Assembly (NCBI RefSeq): GCF_900129975.1
Contig: NZ_FSRG01000004.1
Location: 62,001 to 126,000, forward strand
Length of the DNA: 64,000 bases
Source: Halodesulfovibrio marinisediminis DSM 17456
GTDB taxonomy: Bacteria > Desulfobacterota > Desulfovibrionia > Desulfovibrionales > Desulfovibrionaceae
Reading direction: 5' to 3'
Part shown: positions 24,747 through 33,318 of the stretch, one piece after another
Numbering within the stretch: position 1 is the stretch's first letter
How the letters are laid out: each line of letters starts with the position of its first letter
Position numbers and translations under genes: made by a program
Notes under the pieces: model-generated
Database searches by the model: none
Told to the model about the DNA's origin: nothing
What the model saw: only the letters and a program-made list of their open reading frames with translations

Positions 24747-26071
24747 TGCGACTGTTACTATCTTTCATCCTTATTACTCTGACCGCGATTTCAGCTTTTG
24801 CGCAAAATCCATTGGATTTTTCATTGCATAAGCTCGGTAATGATCCCAATGGGCCGACAATTCTTGTTGTTGGTGGAATTCAAGGTGATGAGCCGGGTGG
24901 CTTTAGCGCTGCGGGAATGCTTGTATCTCATTATGAAATCACTAAAGGTAATGTATGGGTTGTTCCTAACTTAAATTTTTTAAGCATTATTAAAAGTTCT
25001 CGTGGTTCATATGGTGATATGAATCGTAAATTTGCGGCGCTGGATAAGAATGATCCAGATTACCGTTCAGTACAGCGGATAAAAGAGATTATTCGTAATG
25101 AGCAGGTTGATCTTGTTCTTAACCTGCATGATGGCAGCGGGTTTTATAATCCAAAGTACTTAGATAAGCTTCATAACCCTCGATTCTGGGGGCAGTGCGT
25201 CATTATTGATCAGAAAGATATTGAGCATCCGTTGTTCGGAAATTTGGAAGTGATGGCTGAATCTGCTGTAAAAAAGGTAAATGCAGGTTTGCTTAAGAAA
25301 AGCGATAAGTTCCATTTAAAAAACACCCGTACGCGTGAAGGTGACCATGAAATGGAGAAGTCGCTTACGTACTTTGCTGTTAGGCATGGTAAGCCTGCCT
25401 TTGGTATCGAGGCTAGCAAGTCGTTCCGAACACCCACACGTACTTACTACCATCTATCCGTGCTTGAGTCATTTTTGAAACAGGCGGGTATCGAGTTTTC
25501 CCGTGATTTTGATATGAATCCACGTTCGATTAAGCAGGCCATGTTCAGCCAGGTAACGCTTGCTCTTTATGGAGGTAAGCTTCAGCTCGATCTCGACAAT
25601 GTTCGCAAGTATCTTAATTACGTTCCCATGAACAAAAGTCTAGCCAGCAAGTTTGAAGCATCCAAGCCGTTGTTAACCATGGTTGATGCCCCCAATGGGT
25701 ATAAAATATACTATGGAAATAGGAACTTGACGAATTTGTTGCCTCAATTTTTTGAGTTTGACGATAGCCTCTCATCTTTGCAGGTAGTTGTAGACGGACG
25801 TTCACAGGAAGTGCCTATGGGCACTATTATTGACGTGGACAGTCATTTCAGCGTTAACTCACTTAAAGGGTATCGCGTTAACATTATCGGGTACGTTGCA
25901 CCGAATAAAGGTGCAGAGTCTGACGTGCTTGTGCGCAAAGAAGATCTTACAACACGTTTTTCGCTCGACAAAAGCGGTCGTATTTACCGTGTTGAAACAT
26001 ACCGTGGTGATAAGTTCTCCGGTATGGTGCTTGTCAGGTTTACTAACAACAACGCTGTTGCTAGTCGCTAG
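24746..26071 (+). CDS. Csd4/Pgp1-type peptidoglycan D,L-carboxypeptidase
   Basis: A 441-residue M14-like zinc carboxypeptidase with a Sec signal ending AFA-QN near residue 19. It follows Helicobacter pylori Csd4 closely: GGIQGDEPGGF places Gln46 and Glu49, NLHDGSG places His128 and FGIEASK places Glu222. From memory these are the same residue numbers as the Csd4 zinc ligands and catalytic glutamate, including the atypical glutamine ligand. Csd4 trims muropeptide tripeptides to dipeptides and is needed for helical shape. Here the enzyme probably contributes to vibrioid shape, together with the M15 enzyme encoded just upstream. Confidence 0.85.
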   Translation: MRLLLSFILITLTAISAFAQNPLDFSLHKLGNDPNGPTILVVGGIQGDEPGGFSAAGMLVSHYEITKGNVWVVPNLNFLSIIKSSRGSYGDMNRKFAALDKNDPDYRSVQRIKEIIRNEQVDLVLNLHDGSGFYNPKYLDKLHNPRFWGQCVIIDQKDIEHPLFGNLEVMAESAVKKVNAGLLKKSDKFHLKNTRTREGDHEMEKSLTYFAVRHGKPAFGIEASKSFRTPTRTYYHLSVLESFLKQAGIEFSRDFDMNPRSIKQAMFSQVTLALYGGKLQLDLDNVRKYLNYVPMNKSLASKFEASKPLLTMVDAPNGYKIYYGNRNLTNLLPQFFEFDDSLSSLQVVVDGRSQEVPMGTIIDVDSHFSVNSLKGYRVNIIGYVAPNKGAESDVLVRKEDLTTRFSLDKSGRIYRVETYRGDKFSGMVLVRFTNNNAVASR

Positions 26072-26090
26072 TTGCTAGTGGGGTTACATT

Positions 26091-26426
26091 TGCCTCCGAC
26101 GGCTTAAGAACCTCTTGCAAGAGGTTCTTAAGAATCTCCAGAAACCTTTAAAGGCGAAAGTCTTTCGTTTTTTTATGACGTTGGAAGCCGCAATGAGGCT
26201 ACCCTATTGCTCCTAAGCAGGAAATACTATTTCGTTCATAACAAAAAAGGGTTGTCCTATATAGCTAGGGCAACCCTTTATGTATTTAATGAAAGGTAGT
26301 CGAGCATAAGCCGCGAGGGTAGATAAAATGCGTGGTTATCTCGCAGCTAAAAATTTTAGGAGATTCTTAAGAAGCCCTTTTATAAAAGGGTTCTTAAGGC
26401 CTCGCTGGCAAGCGCCGCCGGAGGCA
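26091..26426. repeat. Dispersed intergenic repeat, copy C (complete)
   Basis: 336 bp between convergent genes, 19 bases after one stop and 10 bases from the other. The left end reads TGCCTCCGACGGCTTAAGAA and the right end GCCGCCGGAGGCA. The right outer repeat is interrupted by about 17 extra bases (26399-26415) between TTCTTAAG and CCGCCGGAGGCA. The left arm has the hairpin AAGAACCTCTTGCAAGAGGTTCTTAAG and then the inner arm AATCTCCAGAAACC. The central terminator stem AAGGGTTGTCCTA/TAGGGCAACCCTT lies at 26247-26279 and the conserved family segment at 26291-26316. Confidence 0.85.
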
Positions 26427-26436
26427 TTGTGAACGT

Positions 26437-26709
26437 TTAATCCATAGGGCGTTCAAAAACTTCGAATGGAATAGTCTGCTGCATTCCTTTGAGGAAGGCA
26501 CGCATTTCTCGTTCCTGATGCGGAGAGAAGGTAATTTTGAGCACGCAGTCGTAGTTATCGACTACGGATGCGTAGCCGAGGTTGTCTTGTGCTTCGAGCA
26601 GAAAGCGAAACATGCCGATGTATTTCTTTTCGATTTTTGCATACAGCATGCTGGACCAGCTAGGTGCTGGTAAAGGTGGACGTGGTTTTCTAGTACGTTT
26701 TTTAGCCAT
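26437..26709 (-). CDS. DUF4911-type small protein
   Basis: A 90-residue cytoplasmic protein. After a basic, proline-rich N-terminus (AKKRTRKPRPPLPAP) comes the domain YAKIEKKYIGMFRFLLEAQ, DNLGYASVVD and VLKITFSPHQEREMRAFL, which I recognise as DUF4911, common in sulfate-reducing deltaproteobacteria and of unknown function. GAGGATTAAAC precedes the ATG. It stands alone and convergent to the Csd4-type gene. Confidence 0.75.
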   Translation of the reverse strand: MAKKRTRKPRPPLPAPSWSSMLYAKIEKKYIGMFRFLLEAQDNLGYASVVDNYDCVLKITFSPHQEREMRAFLKGMQQTIPFEVFERPMD

Positions 26710-26865
26710 GTTTAATCCTCGGATGTGGAAAGTGGCTCATTTCAAAATCCTTGTCAATAAAGCGTTGTGAGGCAGTTTTGTAATCATAAAACGTAGCGAT
26801 AGGTTTTTGCTAACTCAAAAACACTTTGCTATTATGGCAACGTTGGACACTAACGTACTGGAGAA

Positions 26866-27837
26866 ATGAGTATTACCACTTTCTTAGAACTCAAAAATGT
26901 TACCCGTAGATTTTCTGTAGAGCAGCCTTTGTTTTCAGCTGCTCCAAGAGAGCTTATGGCCGTAAAAGACGTCAGCTTATGTATCGAAAAAGGTACAACA
27001 CTGGGGCTGGTGGGCGAGAGCGGCTGTGGCAAATCTACGTTGGCAAAAATTGTTGCCCATTTGCTTCCACCTTCTTCCGGTGATGTTTTGCTGGAAGGAG
27101 AGTCTATCTGGCATGGAAGTCATGAGGTTATCCATTCATTACCGCGTCGTATTCAGATGATCTTTCAAGATCCAGTGTCGTCTCTGAATCCCCGAAAAAG
27201 CATTGGTAAAAGCATTCAGGAAGCACTGGATGTACACCGTGTCGGCAGCTCAGCAGACCGCAAGAAAGCTGTAAATGAGTTGCTGGAACGTGTTGGGATG
27301 CGTGCCGAACACTACGGTCGCTATCCACATGAGTTTTCCGGCGGACAGCGGCAGCGAATAGCCATTGCGCGTGCACTGGTGCTGAATCCGGATTTTATTG
27401 TTTGTGATGAAGCTGTTTCTGCGCTGGACGTTTCCGTTCAGGCCCAGGTGTTGAATCTGCTAGCTGATTTGCAACATGACTTCGGTCTGACGTACATGTT
27501 TATATCGCATGATTTAGCGGTGATTGGACATGTAAGTGACGTTATCGCCGTAATGTATCTTGGGCGATTGGTAGAACTTGCAAGCACGCAGGATCTGTTT
27601 GACAAAGCATTGCACCCATACACTCAAATGTTGCTTGATGCCGTCCCTGTACCAGTTCCGGGACGACGTAGTGTTGGTAGTAATCAAACTGGAGACTTGC
27701 CAAGTCCGCTGGCTCCTCCTGCAGGTTGCCCTTTCCATCCACGATGTAAACAGGCAATGCCAGTGTGCAGCAAAGTACTCCCACAATGGTTGGAAATTGA
27801 TAAAAACCACCATGTATTGTGTCACTTATACGCGTAA
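26866..27837 (+). CDS. Oligopeptide/dipeptide-type ABC ATPase (OppF/DppF-like), solitary
   Basis: A 323-residue ATPase: Walker A LVGESGCGKSTLAKI (near 50), Q-loop MIFQDPVSSLNPR, signature FSGGQRQRI, Walker B FIVCDEAVSALDVSVQ, H-loop ISHDLAV. The C-terminal oligopeptide domain carries the Cys cluster GCPFHPRCKQAMPVCS of OppD/OppF proteins. Walker B has DEAVSALD where DEPTSALD is usual. No permease, binding protein or partner ATPase gene adjoins it, although a pair of related ATPases lies at 62034-64000. It may serve a transporter encoded elsewhere. Confidence 0.88.
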   Translation: MSITTFLELKNVTRRFSVEQPLFSAAPRELMAVKDVSLCIEKGTTLGLVGESGCGKSTLAKIVAHLLPPSSGDVLLEGESIWHGSHEVIHSLPRRIQMIFQDPVSSLNPRKSIGKSIQEALDVHRVGSSADRKKAVNELLERVGMRAEHYGRYPHEFSGGQRQRIAIARALVLNPDFIVCDEAVSALDVSVQAQVLNLLADLQHDFGLTYMFISHDLAVIGHVSDVIAVMYLGRLVELASTQDLFDKALHPYTQMLLDAVPVPVPGRRSVGSNQTGDLPSPLAPPAGCPFHPRCKQAMPVCSKVLPQWLEIDKNHHVLCHLYA

Positions 27838-27933
27838 GTGTCGATTGTGAAAAAAGTCACTTGACGTACGGGCATCTAATGACCATAGTTATTGGTACCC
27901 ATTCAGTGGGAGAAACAGAGAAAGGAGTGCCAC

Positions 27934-28449
27934 ATGGCGGTTACAGAATTTTCTAAGGCAGTTAAATCTATCAGCGAAGTTCTTATTTTTGAGAACTGGT
28001 TACGCTTCTACTTCATTAGCGAAGAGGAAGATGGCAAGCTCTTCATACGTATCCCTGAAAAGGCAGACATGCGTATCCGTGAGAACTGGCCGCATATTCA
28101 TTCCCTTGCTGATGAGCTTAACAACAAAGAAATCACTCCCGAAACCTCCCGTGAAGCAATCGTTGTACACGTTTCAAACGAGTTAGATGGTAACAGCATG
28201 AAAGCAGGCATGGCAGAGCGTGTTTTCAACAGCAATACCTTCCAGTTCGAAATGCATCTTTTCAGCATGTGGGTTGAAGGACATGAGTCTCAGCTGGATC
28301 AGAGCTTCCTTGACTTTGGCAACTGGCTTTCCATGTATTCAGAGTGGAAAAAGTCTGACAAAGTTAAAAGCTACATTGATGAAACCCGTGAAAAGATGAA
28401 AGCAGCTGAAGCCGCTACAGCAACGGATACTACCACGAAGGAGCAATAG
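27934..28449 (+). CDS. Conserved-looking protein of unknown function
   Basis: A 171-residue soluble, acidic protein. AAAGGAG sits six bases before ATG 27934, so I prefer this to the upstream in-frame start. Features are ISEVLIFENWLRFYFISEE, IPEKADMRIRENWPH and an alpha-helical middle (SQLDQSFLDFGNWLSMYSEW). The tail is rich in Ala, Thr and charged residues and looks disordered. No signal or membrane segment is seen. No family is recognised. It stands alone between two terminators. Confidence 0.75.
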   Translation: MAVTEFSKAVKSISEVLIFENWLRFYFISEEEDGKLFIRIPEKADMRIRENWPHIHSLADELNNKEITPETSREAIVVHVSNELDGNSMKAGMAERVFNSNTFQFEMHLFSMWVEGHESQLDQSFLDFGNWLSMYSEWKKSDKVKSYIDETREKMKAAEAATATDTTTKEQ

Positions 28450-28482
28450 TAACCGCTGCATCACAGCTATTTGTAAAAGCGC

Positions 28483-28523
28483 AAAAAAGCAGGCGATGGA
28501 AAAATTCTATTGCCTGCTTTTTT
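28483..28523 (+). terminator. Terminator after the 27934-28449 gene
   Basis: AAAAAAGCAGGC (28483-28494) pairs with GCCTGCTTTTTT (28512-28523) over a 17-base loop; the T-run is part of the stem. Confidence 0.85.
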
Positions 28524-28621
28524 GTGTTTTGTGCAGAAAACATTTTTCAGCGCAGCAAGATTGGCTTTGCACAATGCTGCTTATAGTCTCGTAATGGAGC
28601 TGAGCAGGTTTAATCATAAAT

Positions 28622-28651
28622 AAAAAAGGCGTTTCCCTAAGGAAACGCCTT
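28622..28651 (-). terminator. Terminator of the tol-pal operon
   Basis: AAGGCGTTTCC and GGAAACGCCTT close around CTAA. Read on the minus strand a T-run follows, 27 bases after the pal stop. Confidence 0.93.
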
Positions 28652-28678
28652 ATGTTCATATGCTAAAGAATAGCTATA

Positions 28679-29224
28679 TTACTTGATGAGTTTGAACTCG
28701 GCACGACGGTTTTTAGCCCATACTGCTTCAGTAGTACCCTGAACAGCTGGACGCTCTTCACCGTAAGAAACGATTTCGAGCTGAGTTGCAGGTACGCCAA
28801 GAACGATCAGGTAATCCTGAACAGCACGTGCGCGGCGTTCACCAAGTGCGAGGTTGTATTCGGAAGTACCGCGGGAGTCAGTGTGGCCTTCGATAAGAAC
28901 ACGCATCATATGGTACTTTTTAAGCATCATAGCATTGTGCTTGAGCACTGTGCGGTACTCAGCCTTAATGTCAAATTTATCAAAGTCGAAGTAAATTGGT
29001 GCGTCAGCCATAACTACAGCTGCTGCTGCCATTTCTTCTGCAAGCTGTGCTTCCTGTGCCTGAGAAGCTGCGTCTATTGAAGCAGTGTCGTTGTCAACTG
29101 GAGCTTCAACAACAGCGGAGCCAGAGGCATTTTCAGGGGTAACAGCTACCTGTTTCTTAGCACAACCGAAGCTCATGGCCATAACCATGATGAGCAGCAG
29201 CGCCAAACCGAATCGTTTCATCAT
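28679..29224 (-). CDS. pal: Peptidoglycan-associated lipoprotein Pal
   Basis: OmpA-family lipoprotein of 181 residues. The lipobox MSFGC places the lipidated cysteine at about residue 21, so it is anchored in the outer membrane. The OmpA-like domain covers residues 75-180: IYFDFDKFDIK, VLIEGHTDSRGTSEYN and ALGERRARAVQDYLIVLGV, which bind diaminopimelate in peptidoglycan. AGGAGG precedes the start. It is the last gene of tolQRAB-pal, 210 bases after tolB, a gap long enough to hold its own promoter. Confidence 0.95.
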   Translation of the reverse strand: MMKRFGLALLLIMVMAMSFGCAKKQVAVTPENASGSAVVEAPVDNDTASIDAASQAQEAQLAEEMAAAAVVMADAPIYFDFDKFDIKAEYRTVLKHNAMMLKKYHMMRVLIEGHTDSRGTSEYNLALGERRARAVQDYLIVLGVPATQLEIVSYGEERPAVQGTTEAVWAKNRRAEFKLIK

Positions 29225-29434
29225 TGCATCCTCCTAAAGTTTGCAAAAAAGGACTCTGGCGATAGAATCGCTTTTATAGCAAGCATTTAAAAACCGATTT
29301 GAACAGCATGAATATTTTATATTACGACAATGCGCCCTAATATCCTATATTCTTGAAAAATTCAAAAAAACTCCGTCCATTTCTTACACGGTTTCAGGCT
29401 GTTGGCAAGTGCGATAACACTTAGAATGGAAATG

Positions 29435-30778
29435 TTACCGAGCTGACCCAGCCGGAACCATGCCCCATGCTGGCAGAGTTGCTTCTCCACGGCCGGTTCT
29501 TACAATCCTTGGAGTCCCCCCGTGGCGGGTAGTAAGATATATTTTGTATTCGCCGCTGCGGTTAGATGAGAAGGCTACAAAAAAGCCATCGGGACCAAAG
29601 GCAGGCGTTTCATCATTGCCTGGCCCGAAGGTAATCTGCTTTTCTTTGCCGGTGACGAGGTCAAGGGCAAAAATTCTGTGACCTTGCGGTGTCCTGCGTG
29701 CGAATACGACCAGTTCCCCATCAGGTGAAATTGACGGGCTGGTATTGTATTTGCCAGTTCGAGTAATACGGGTCTCTTTACCTGTTGTCAGGTCCTTGAG
29801 AAAGATGTGCGGGTTTCCGCGTCTGCTGGAAACAAACACCATCTTCGTCCCTGTAGCATCGAAGCTTGGAGAAACATCGATTGCCCAGTTCTGTACAAGA
29901 GTTTTTTCGCGTTTAAAGAGGTGGTTCAAAAGGTAAATGTCCGGATTGCCACCGGCAGCAAGACTGACTGCTACCTTGTTATCTGGCAAGAAAGCAGGGC
30001 CTATGATGGTGTTGCCCGGGAATTTAACTTTCTGCACTCGCTGGGTCAGGCGATCCCAGATTCCCAGAGAGTGGTATCTTTTGCCAATATGACTGAATAA
30101 AATGTATCGGCCGTCAGGTGACCATGTCGGTGACATGGCAAGCCCGGACATATTAGTCAGTCTGTTCAGTTCGCGACCTGTAGGTCGAACTGTCCAAATA
30201 TCTTTCTTTTCAGGACTAGCTTTTTTTACGAAAGCAAGTGTGGAGAGGAAGAACTCACCACGTCCTGTTAACTTCTTCATCAAAGCAGAACAAAATCTGT
30301 CAGCTACGTTCGGAAGGTTTTCCGGTGTAAGTTCGGAGTACGCCTTACCTAGAACTAGCTTGCCTGTAAATACCTCAAATGCTCGTAACTCCACTCTTGG
30401 GCGTCCGCCTTCCGGCACTGCAGGCCAAACCTCAGTAACAAGCAGGTCTACGTTTGCGAGCTGGTACTTTTTAAAATCAATAGTTTTTCCGGTACCACCG
30501 GCTACGGTATTGCCGCCAAGGATGGTGTGATCTTTGATCAGCGAAATAAACGGCAGATAGTACAGGTTGTTGTTGATAAGTTTAGAGAGAGTTTCTGCGC
30601 TTTGCACAATTTGCGGGCTTGTTTGTGCTTGCGAGGGAATAACTGGTTTAGACTGGATGAGGTTTATGCTGTTTTGACCCGGTCCATAGATATCAATTTC
30701 CAATGAGCGGGCGCTGGCGGATGTTGCTGCAGCAAAAGCCATGCAGACCAGTAATGTCAGTATAGAAAGGCGCTTCAT
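29435..30778 (-). CDS. tolB: Tol-Pal system beta-propeller protein TolB
   Basis: Periplasmic TolB of about 447 residues with a signal peptide MKRLSILTLLVCMAFAAATSA. Residues 20-160 form the TolB N-terminal domain. After about residue 200 repeated blades appear, with MSPTWSPDGRYILFSH, PSFDATGTKMVFVS, PSISPDGELVVFA and PAFGPDGFFVAFSSNRSG. It links Pal to TolA during outer-membrane constriction. I prefer ATG 30778, which has GGATGGA upstream, over the in-frame ATG at 30787; the difference is three residues. Confidence 0.94.
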   Translation of the reverse strand: MKRLSILTLLVCMAFAAATSASARSLEIDIYGPGQNSINLIQSKPVIPSQAQTSPQIVQSAETLSKLINNNLYYLPFISLIKDHTILGGNTVAGGTGKTIDFKKYQLANVDLLVTEVWPAVPEGGRPRVELRAFEVFTGKLVLGKAYSELTPENLPNVADRFCSALMKKLTGRGEFFLSTLAFVKKASPEKKDIWTVRPTGRELNRLTNMSGLAMSPTWSPDGRYILFSHIGKRYHSLGIWDRLTQRVQKVKFPGNTIIGPAFLPDNKVAVSLAAGGNPDIYLLNHLFKREKTLVQNWAIDVSPSFDATGTKMVFVSSRRGNPHIFLKDLTTGKETRITRTGKYNTSPSISPDGELVVFARRTPQGHRIFALDLVTGKEKQITFGPGNDETPAFGPDGFFVAFSSNRSGEYKIYLTTRHGGTPRIVRTGRGEATLPAWGMVPAGSAR

Positions 30779-30803
30779 TATTTCCATCCAGACGTTATGT
30801 CAG

Positions 30804-31721
30804 TTAGTCTTCCTGACTGTTAAAGTTCAGGGTGATTTCGTTAAGATCAGGGTTTGGCGGCGTTGGTAATTGCTCTGTGTCAGCAATTGCGCGCAGTGTG
30901 GAAGAGTCGAAATCTGGACGCCCTGAAGAGTTTAAGAGCTTCGCGTCTAAGATTTCCCCTGAGTTAGAAATCATTATTCGTACCTGTGCAACAAGAGTGG
31001 TTCGTGTGGCAAGTTTCGGGTATCGCCAATTAGGTCTAATGGCGTCCATAACTGTTAATGCATATAAATCCTCAATGCTGCCTACAACACCATCTTGCGG
31101 TGTACCTTCAATACCTTGTTCAGCTTTTTTAGCATCTTCTTTTGCTACTGCTTTTTGTAAGGCCGCGAGTTCCTTTTCAAGATCATGCGCCTTTTTTTGG
31201 TTGTCTTTTTTTACAGCAGCTTTAGATGAAGCAAGAGCTTTTTGCAAAAGTTCTTCTGGGGTTGGTTTAGGTGGCGTTTTCTTTTTCGCCTTCTTTTTTT
31301 GTGGTTTTTCCTTGGTGTTAGCTTTTTTTACAGCTTCTTTTTTTGGCGGTTTTTTCTTTTTAGTTACCGCTTTCTTAGGCTGTTCCTTCTTTTTTACGCT
31401 AACAGGCTTTGCTTTTGGCTTGGGCTTGGCCTTTGCCGGTGCCTTCTGCTTCGGTGCTTCCTGCTTTGGAGCCTCTTTTTTCGGGGCTTCTTTTGCAGGG
31501 GCCTCTTTTTTCGGGGCTTCTTTTTGGAGCTTTGCCTCTTTGACGACCGTATTCGAGTGATTAGGGCGTGGCTTAGGTGCTTTTTGAGCCAGTTGCACAA
31601 GTTTAACCTTGTAAACCGGCACATCAAGCCGAACTTTAAGTGTAGAAGCAGGCCAATAGAGGATTGCGACAATGAGCCCTAAATGAAGGCATAGGGAGAA
31701 CAACATACTCAAAAAGCGCAT
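30804..31721 (-). CDS. tolA: TolA/TonB-like periplasm-spanning protein
   Basis: A 305-residue protein with one N-terminal membrane segment (LSMLFSLCLHLGLIVAILYW, about 4-23). A long Lys/Pro/Ala/Glu-rich region (about 65-200, with repeated KKEAPK and KPKPK units) follows, and then a C-terminal TonB/TolA domain (VMDAIRPNWRYPK, ARVRIMISNSGEILDA-like, ADTEQLPTPPNPDL). It carries energy from TolQR to TolB-Pal. The repeat-rich spacer is lower in complexity than its neighbours. It lies between tolR and tolB, as expected. Confidence 0.9.
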   Translation of the reverse strand: MRFLSMLFSLCLHLGLIVAILYWPASTLKVRLDVPVYKVKLVQLAQKAPKPRPNHSNTVVKEAKLQKEAPKKEAPAKEAPKKEAPKQEAPKQKAPAKAKPKPKAKPVSVKKKEQPKKAVTKKKKPPKKEAVKKANTKEKPQKKKAKKKTPPKPTPEELLQKALASSKAAVKKDNQKKAHDLEKELAALQKAVAKEDAKKAEQGIEGTPQDGVVGSIEDLYALTVMDAIRPNWRYPKLATRTTLVAQVRIMISNSGEILDAKLLNSSGRPDFDSSTLRAIADTEQLPTPPNPDLNEITLNFNSQED

Positions 31722-31732
31722 GTTACAAGTAC

Positions 31733-32158
31733 CTATTTTTTTGCTGTCGCAGTTTCTGGGTTTTCAGCGAGAACTCCCAAATTATTGATGCCGGCACCTT
31801 TTATGATGCCCATGGCTTTTACAACACTTCCGTATGCTACGTGCTTATCTGCACGTAGGAAAAGTTGTTTATTTTGTTTTTTTACAAGACGTTCCAGATG
31901 CCCGGGAAGGTCTTGCTCTGTTACCGCATATTCATCAAGCATCATCTTACCGTTTTTATCAATTGTAAGTATCAGATGATCCTTATCTGATGGTAGCGCT
32001 GAGACTGTTTCTGTTTGCGGTAATTCAACGTCCAGCCCTTGCGTCATGAGTGGTGCTGTCACCATAAAGATGATGAGCAGAACCAGCATAACGTCTACAA
32101 AAGGCGTCACGTTAATTTCGGCTACAAAGCCTTTTTTATTTCCGAGAGATATTGCCAT
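31733..32158 (-). CDS. tolR: Biopolymer transport protein TolR/ExbD
   Basis: A 141-residue single-span protein. The N-terminal VAEINVTPFVDVMLVLLIIF (about 12-31) contains the membrane aspartate that carries protons in the TolQR motor. The periplasmic domain ends the protein (LFLRADKHVAYGSVVKAMGIIKGAG-type core). The stop lies 11 bases from tolA, and tolQ ends four bases upstream, so the genes are tightly coupled. Confidence 0.95.
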   Translation of the reverse strand: MAISLGNKKGFVAEINVTPFVDVMLVLLIIFMVTAPLMTQGLDVELPQTETVSALPSDKDHLILTIDKNGKMMLDEYAVTEQDLPGHLERLVKKQNKQLFLRADKHVAYGSVVKAMGIIKGAGINNLGVLAENPETATAKK

Positions 32159-32162
32159 ATGG

Positions 32163-32855
32163 CTACGCCTCGCCGGTGGTTCGCTTAGGTCGCTGGGTGT
32201 GCAGTTCGCGCTGGACGCGGTTTAGGAAAACACCGGAAAATGAATTAAGCTGTACTTCTATGTCCTGCAATTTTCCAAGGAACATGTTGTAGCCAATGGC
32301 AGCAGGAATTGCGACTGCAAGGCCGATTGCTGTTGCAACTAGAGCTTCAGAAATACCCGGTGCTACTGCTGCAAGGGCAGCTGACTTCATCTGACCGATG
32401 GTCTGGAATGAGTGCATAATGCCCCATACAGTACCGAACAGGCCGATAAATGGTGCAGAGTTTGCGCAGGTTGCAAGGAAAGGAAGTGCTGAGGAAAGAG
32501 AAGCAGACTGCATAGATACGCCTTGTTCCAAAGAGCGTTGAACGTTGTCTGCAATAATTGTTGAAGAATGCACGGATTCACGAAGGCGGGTGTATTCGTC
32601 TACACCCTGCTGTGCAACAAAGTAGAGCGGAGAAGATGCGTCAGTGCCTACTGCCTGAACAGCATCGCGTAGTGTCTTCGCATTCTGGAATGCTTCAATA
32701 CCTTTTGTTGCACGTTTTTTTGCAGAACTGAGTGTGAACCACTTGTTGAACATGATTGTCCAACTAATGATGGACATGGTAGCAAGTAAACCAAGTACAA
32801 TCTTTACAACAATTGTTGCTTGCCCGATGAGCATGAAGATGTTGGTATCGCCCAT
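32163..32855 (-). CDS. tolQ: Proton channel protein TolQ/ExbB
   Basis: A 230-residue inner-membrane protein with three hydrophobic segments, about residues 15-35, 125-150 and 165-190. The ExbB/TolQ signature is visible in LPFLATCANSAPFIGLFGTVWGIM and ISEALVATAIGLAVAIPA. With TolR it converts the proton gradient into force on TolA. GGAGAAATAT precedes the ATG. First gene of the tol-pal operon, transcribed away from tolC. Confidence 0.95.
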   Translation of the reverse strand: MGDTNIFMLIGQATIVVKIVLGLLATMSIISWTIMFNKWFTLSSAKKRATKGIEAFQNAKTLRDAVQAVGTDASSPLYFVAQQGVDEYTRLRESVHSSTIIADNVQRSLEQGVSMQSASLSSALPFLATCANSAPFIGLFGTVWGIMHSFQTIGQMKSAALAAVAPGISEALVATAIGLAVAIPAAIGYNMFLGKLQDIEVQLNSFSGVFLNRVQRELHTQRPKRTTGEA

Positions 32856-33090
32856 ATATTTCTCCGGTTGATGTTACGGATATTTTTATTTTTAAGTCTG
32901 AAGCGTTGTACCCTAAATAAGTTACGGTTTAAAGTTCTTCCATATCTAATTAATATTTTTTAAATTATACGATGGGAACGTAAGTTCATTTACAAAATAT
33001 CCTGCAACATCAGGTAAAAAGGAGCGCTGTTTTCACTTGTAACCGAAAGTGCCTTGCGTTAGTACGTGGCTTTTAGTAGAAAATAGCACT

Positions 33091-33107
33091 TTCAAACATT
33101 GTTTGAA
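33091..33107. promoter_or_regulatory. 17-bp operator-like dyad between divergent tolQ and tolC
   Basis: TTCAAAC-ATT-GTTTGAA is a perfect 7-3-7 inverted repeat, the size and shape of a TetR- or MarR-type operator. It lies about 212 bases before tolC and 236 before tolQ. A second inverted pair, GAAAGTGC (33045-33052) and GCACTTTC (33086-33093), abuts it. The 463-bp gap (32856-33318) otherwise shows no convincing gene. Confidence 0.5.
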
Positions 33108-33318
33108 TGCACTCTAACTACTTAGGAATTATCCTGATCATTCAGTGCTTCTCCTCACACACGGAAGCATACCTGAAACACGGCGTTATATTACGTATAG
33201 ATCAGTGTTTTTATCCCTTTACCCTTGAAGCAGCATGTAAAAGTATGTATTCTTTTGAGAATATGTATTTTTTGGTGCTAGCTGCGAGTCGATGAGACAA
33301 ACGCAAGGAGACCCGACC

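Noticed and set aside
30832-31560. Plus-strand 242-codon frame opposite tolA
   Set aside because: It is rich in Ser/Phe/Gly because it is the complement of the Lys/Pro-rich TolA spacer; not a real gene.
33107-33295. 62-codon plus-strand frame before tolC
   Set aside because: It begins inside the operator-like dyad, has no ribosome-binding site and shows no recognisable composition.
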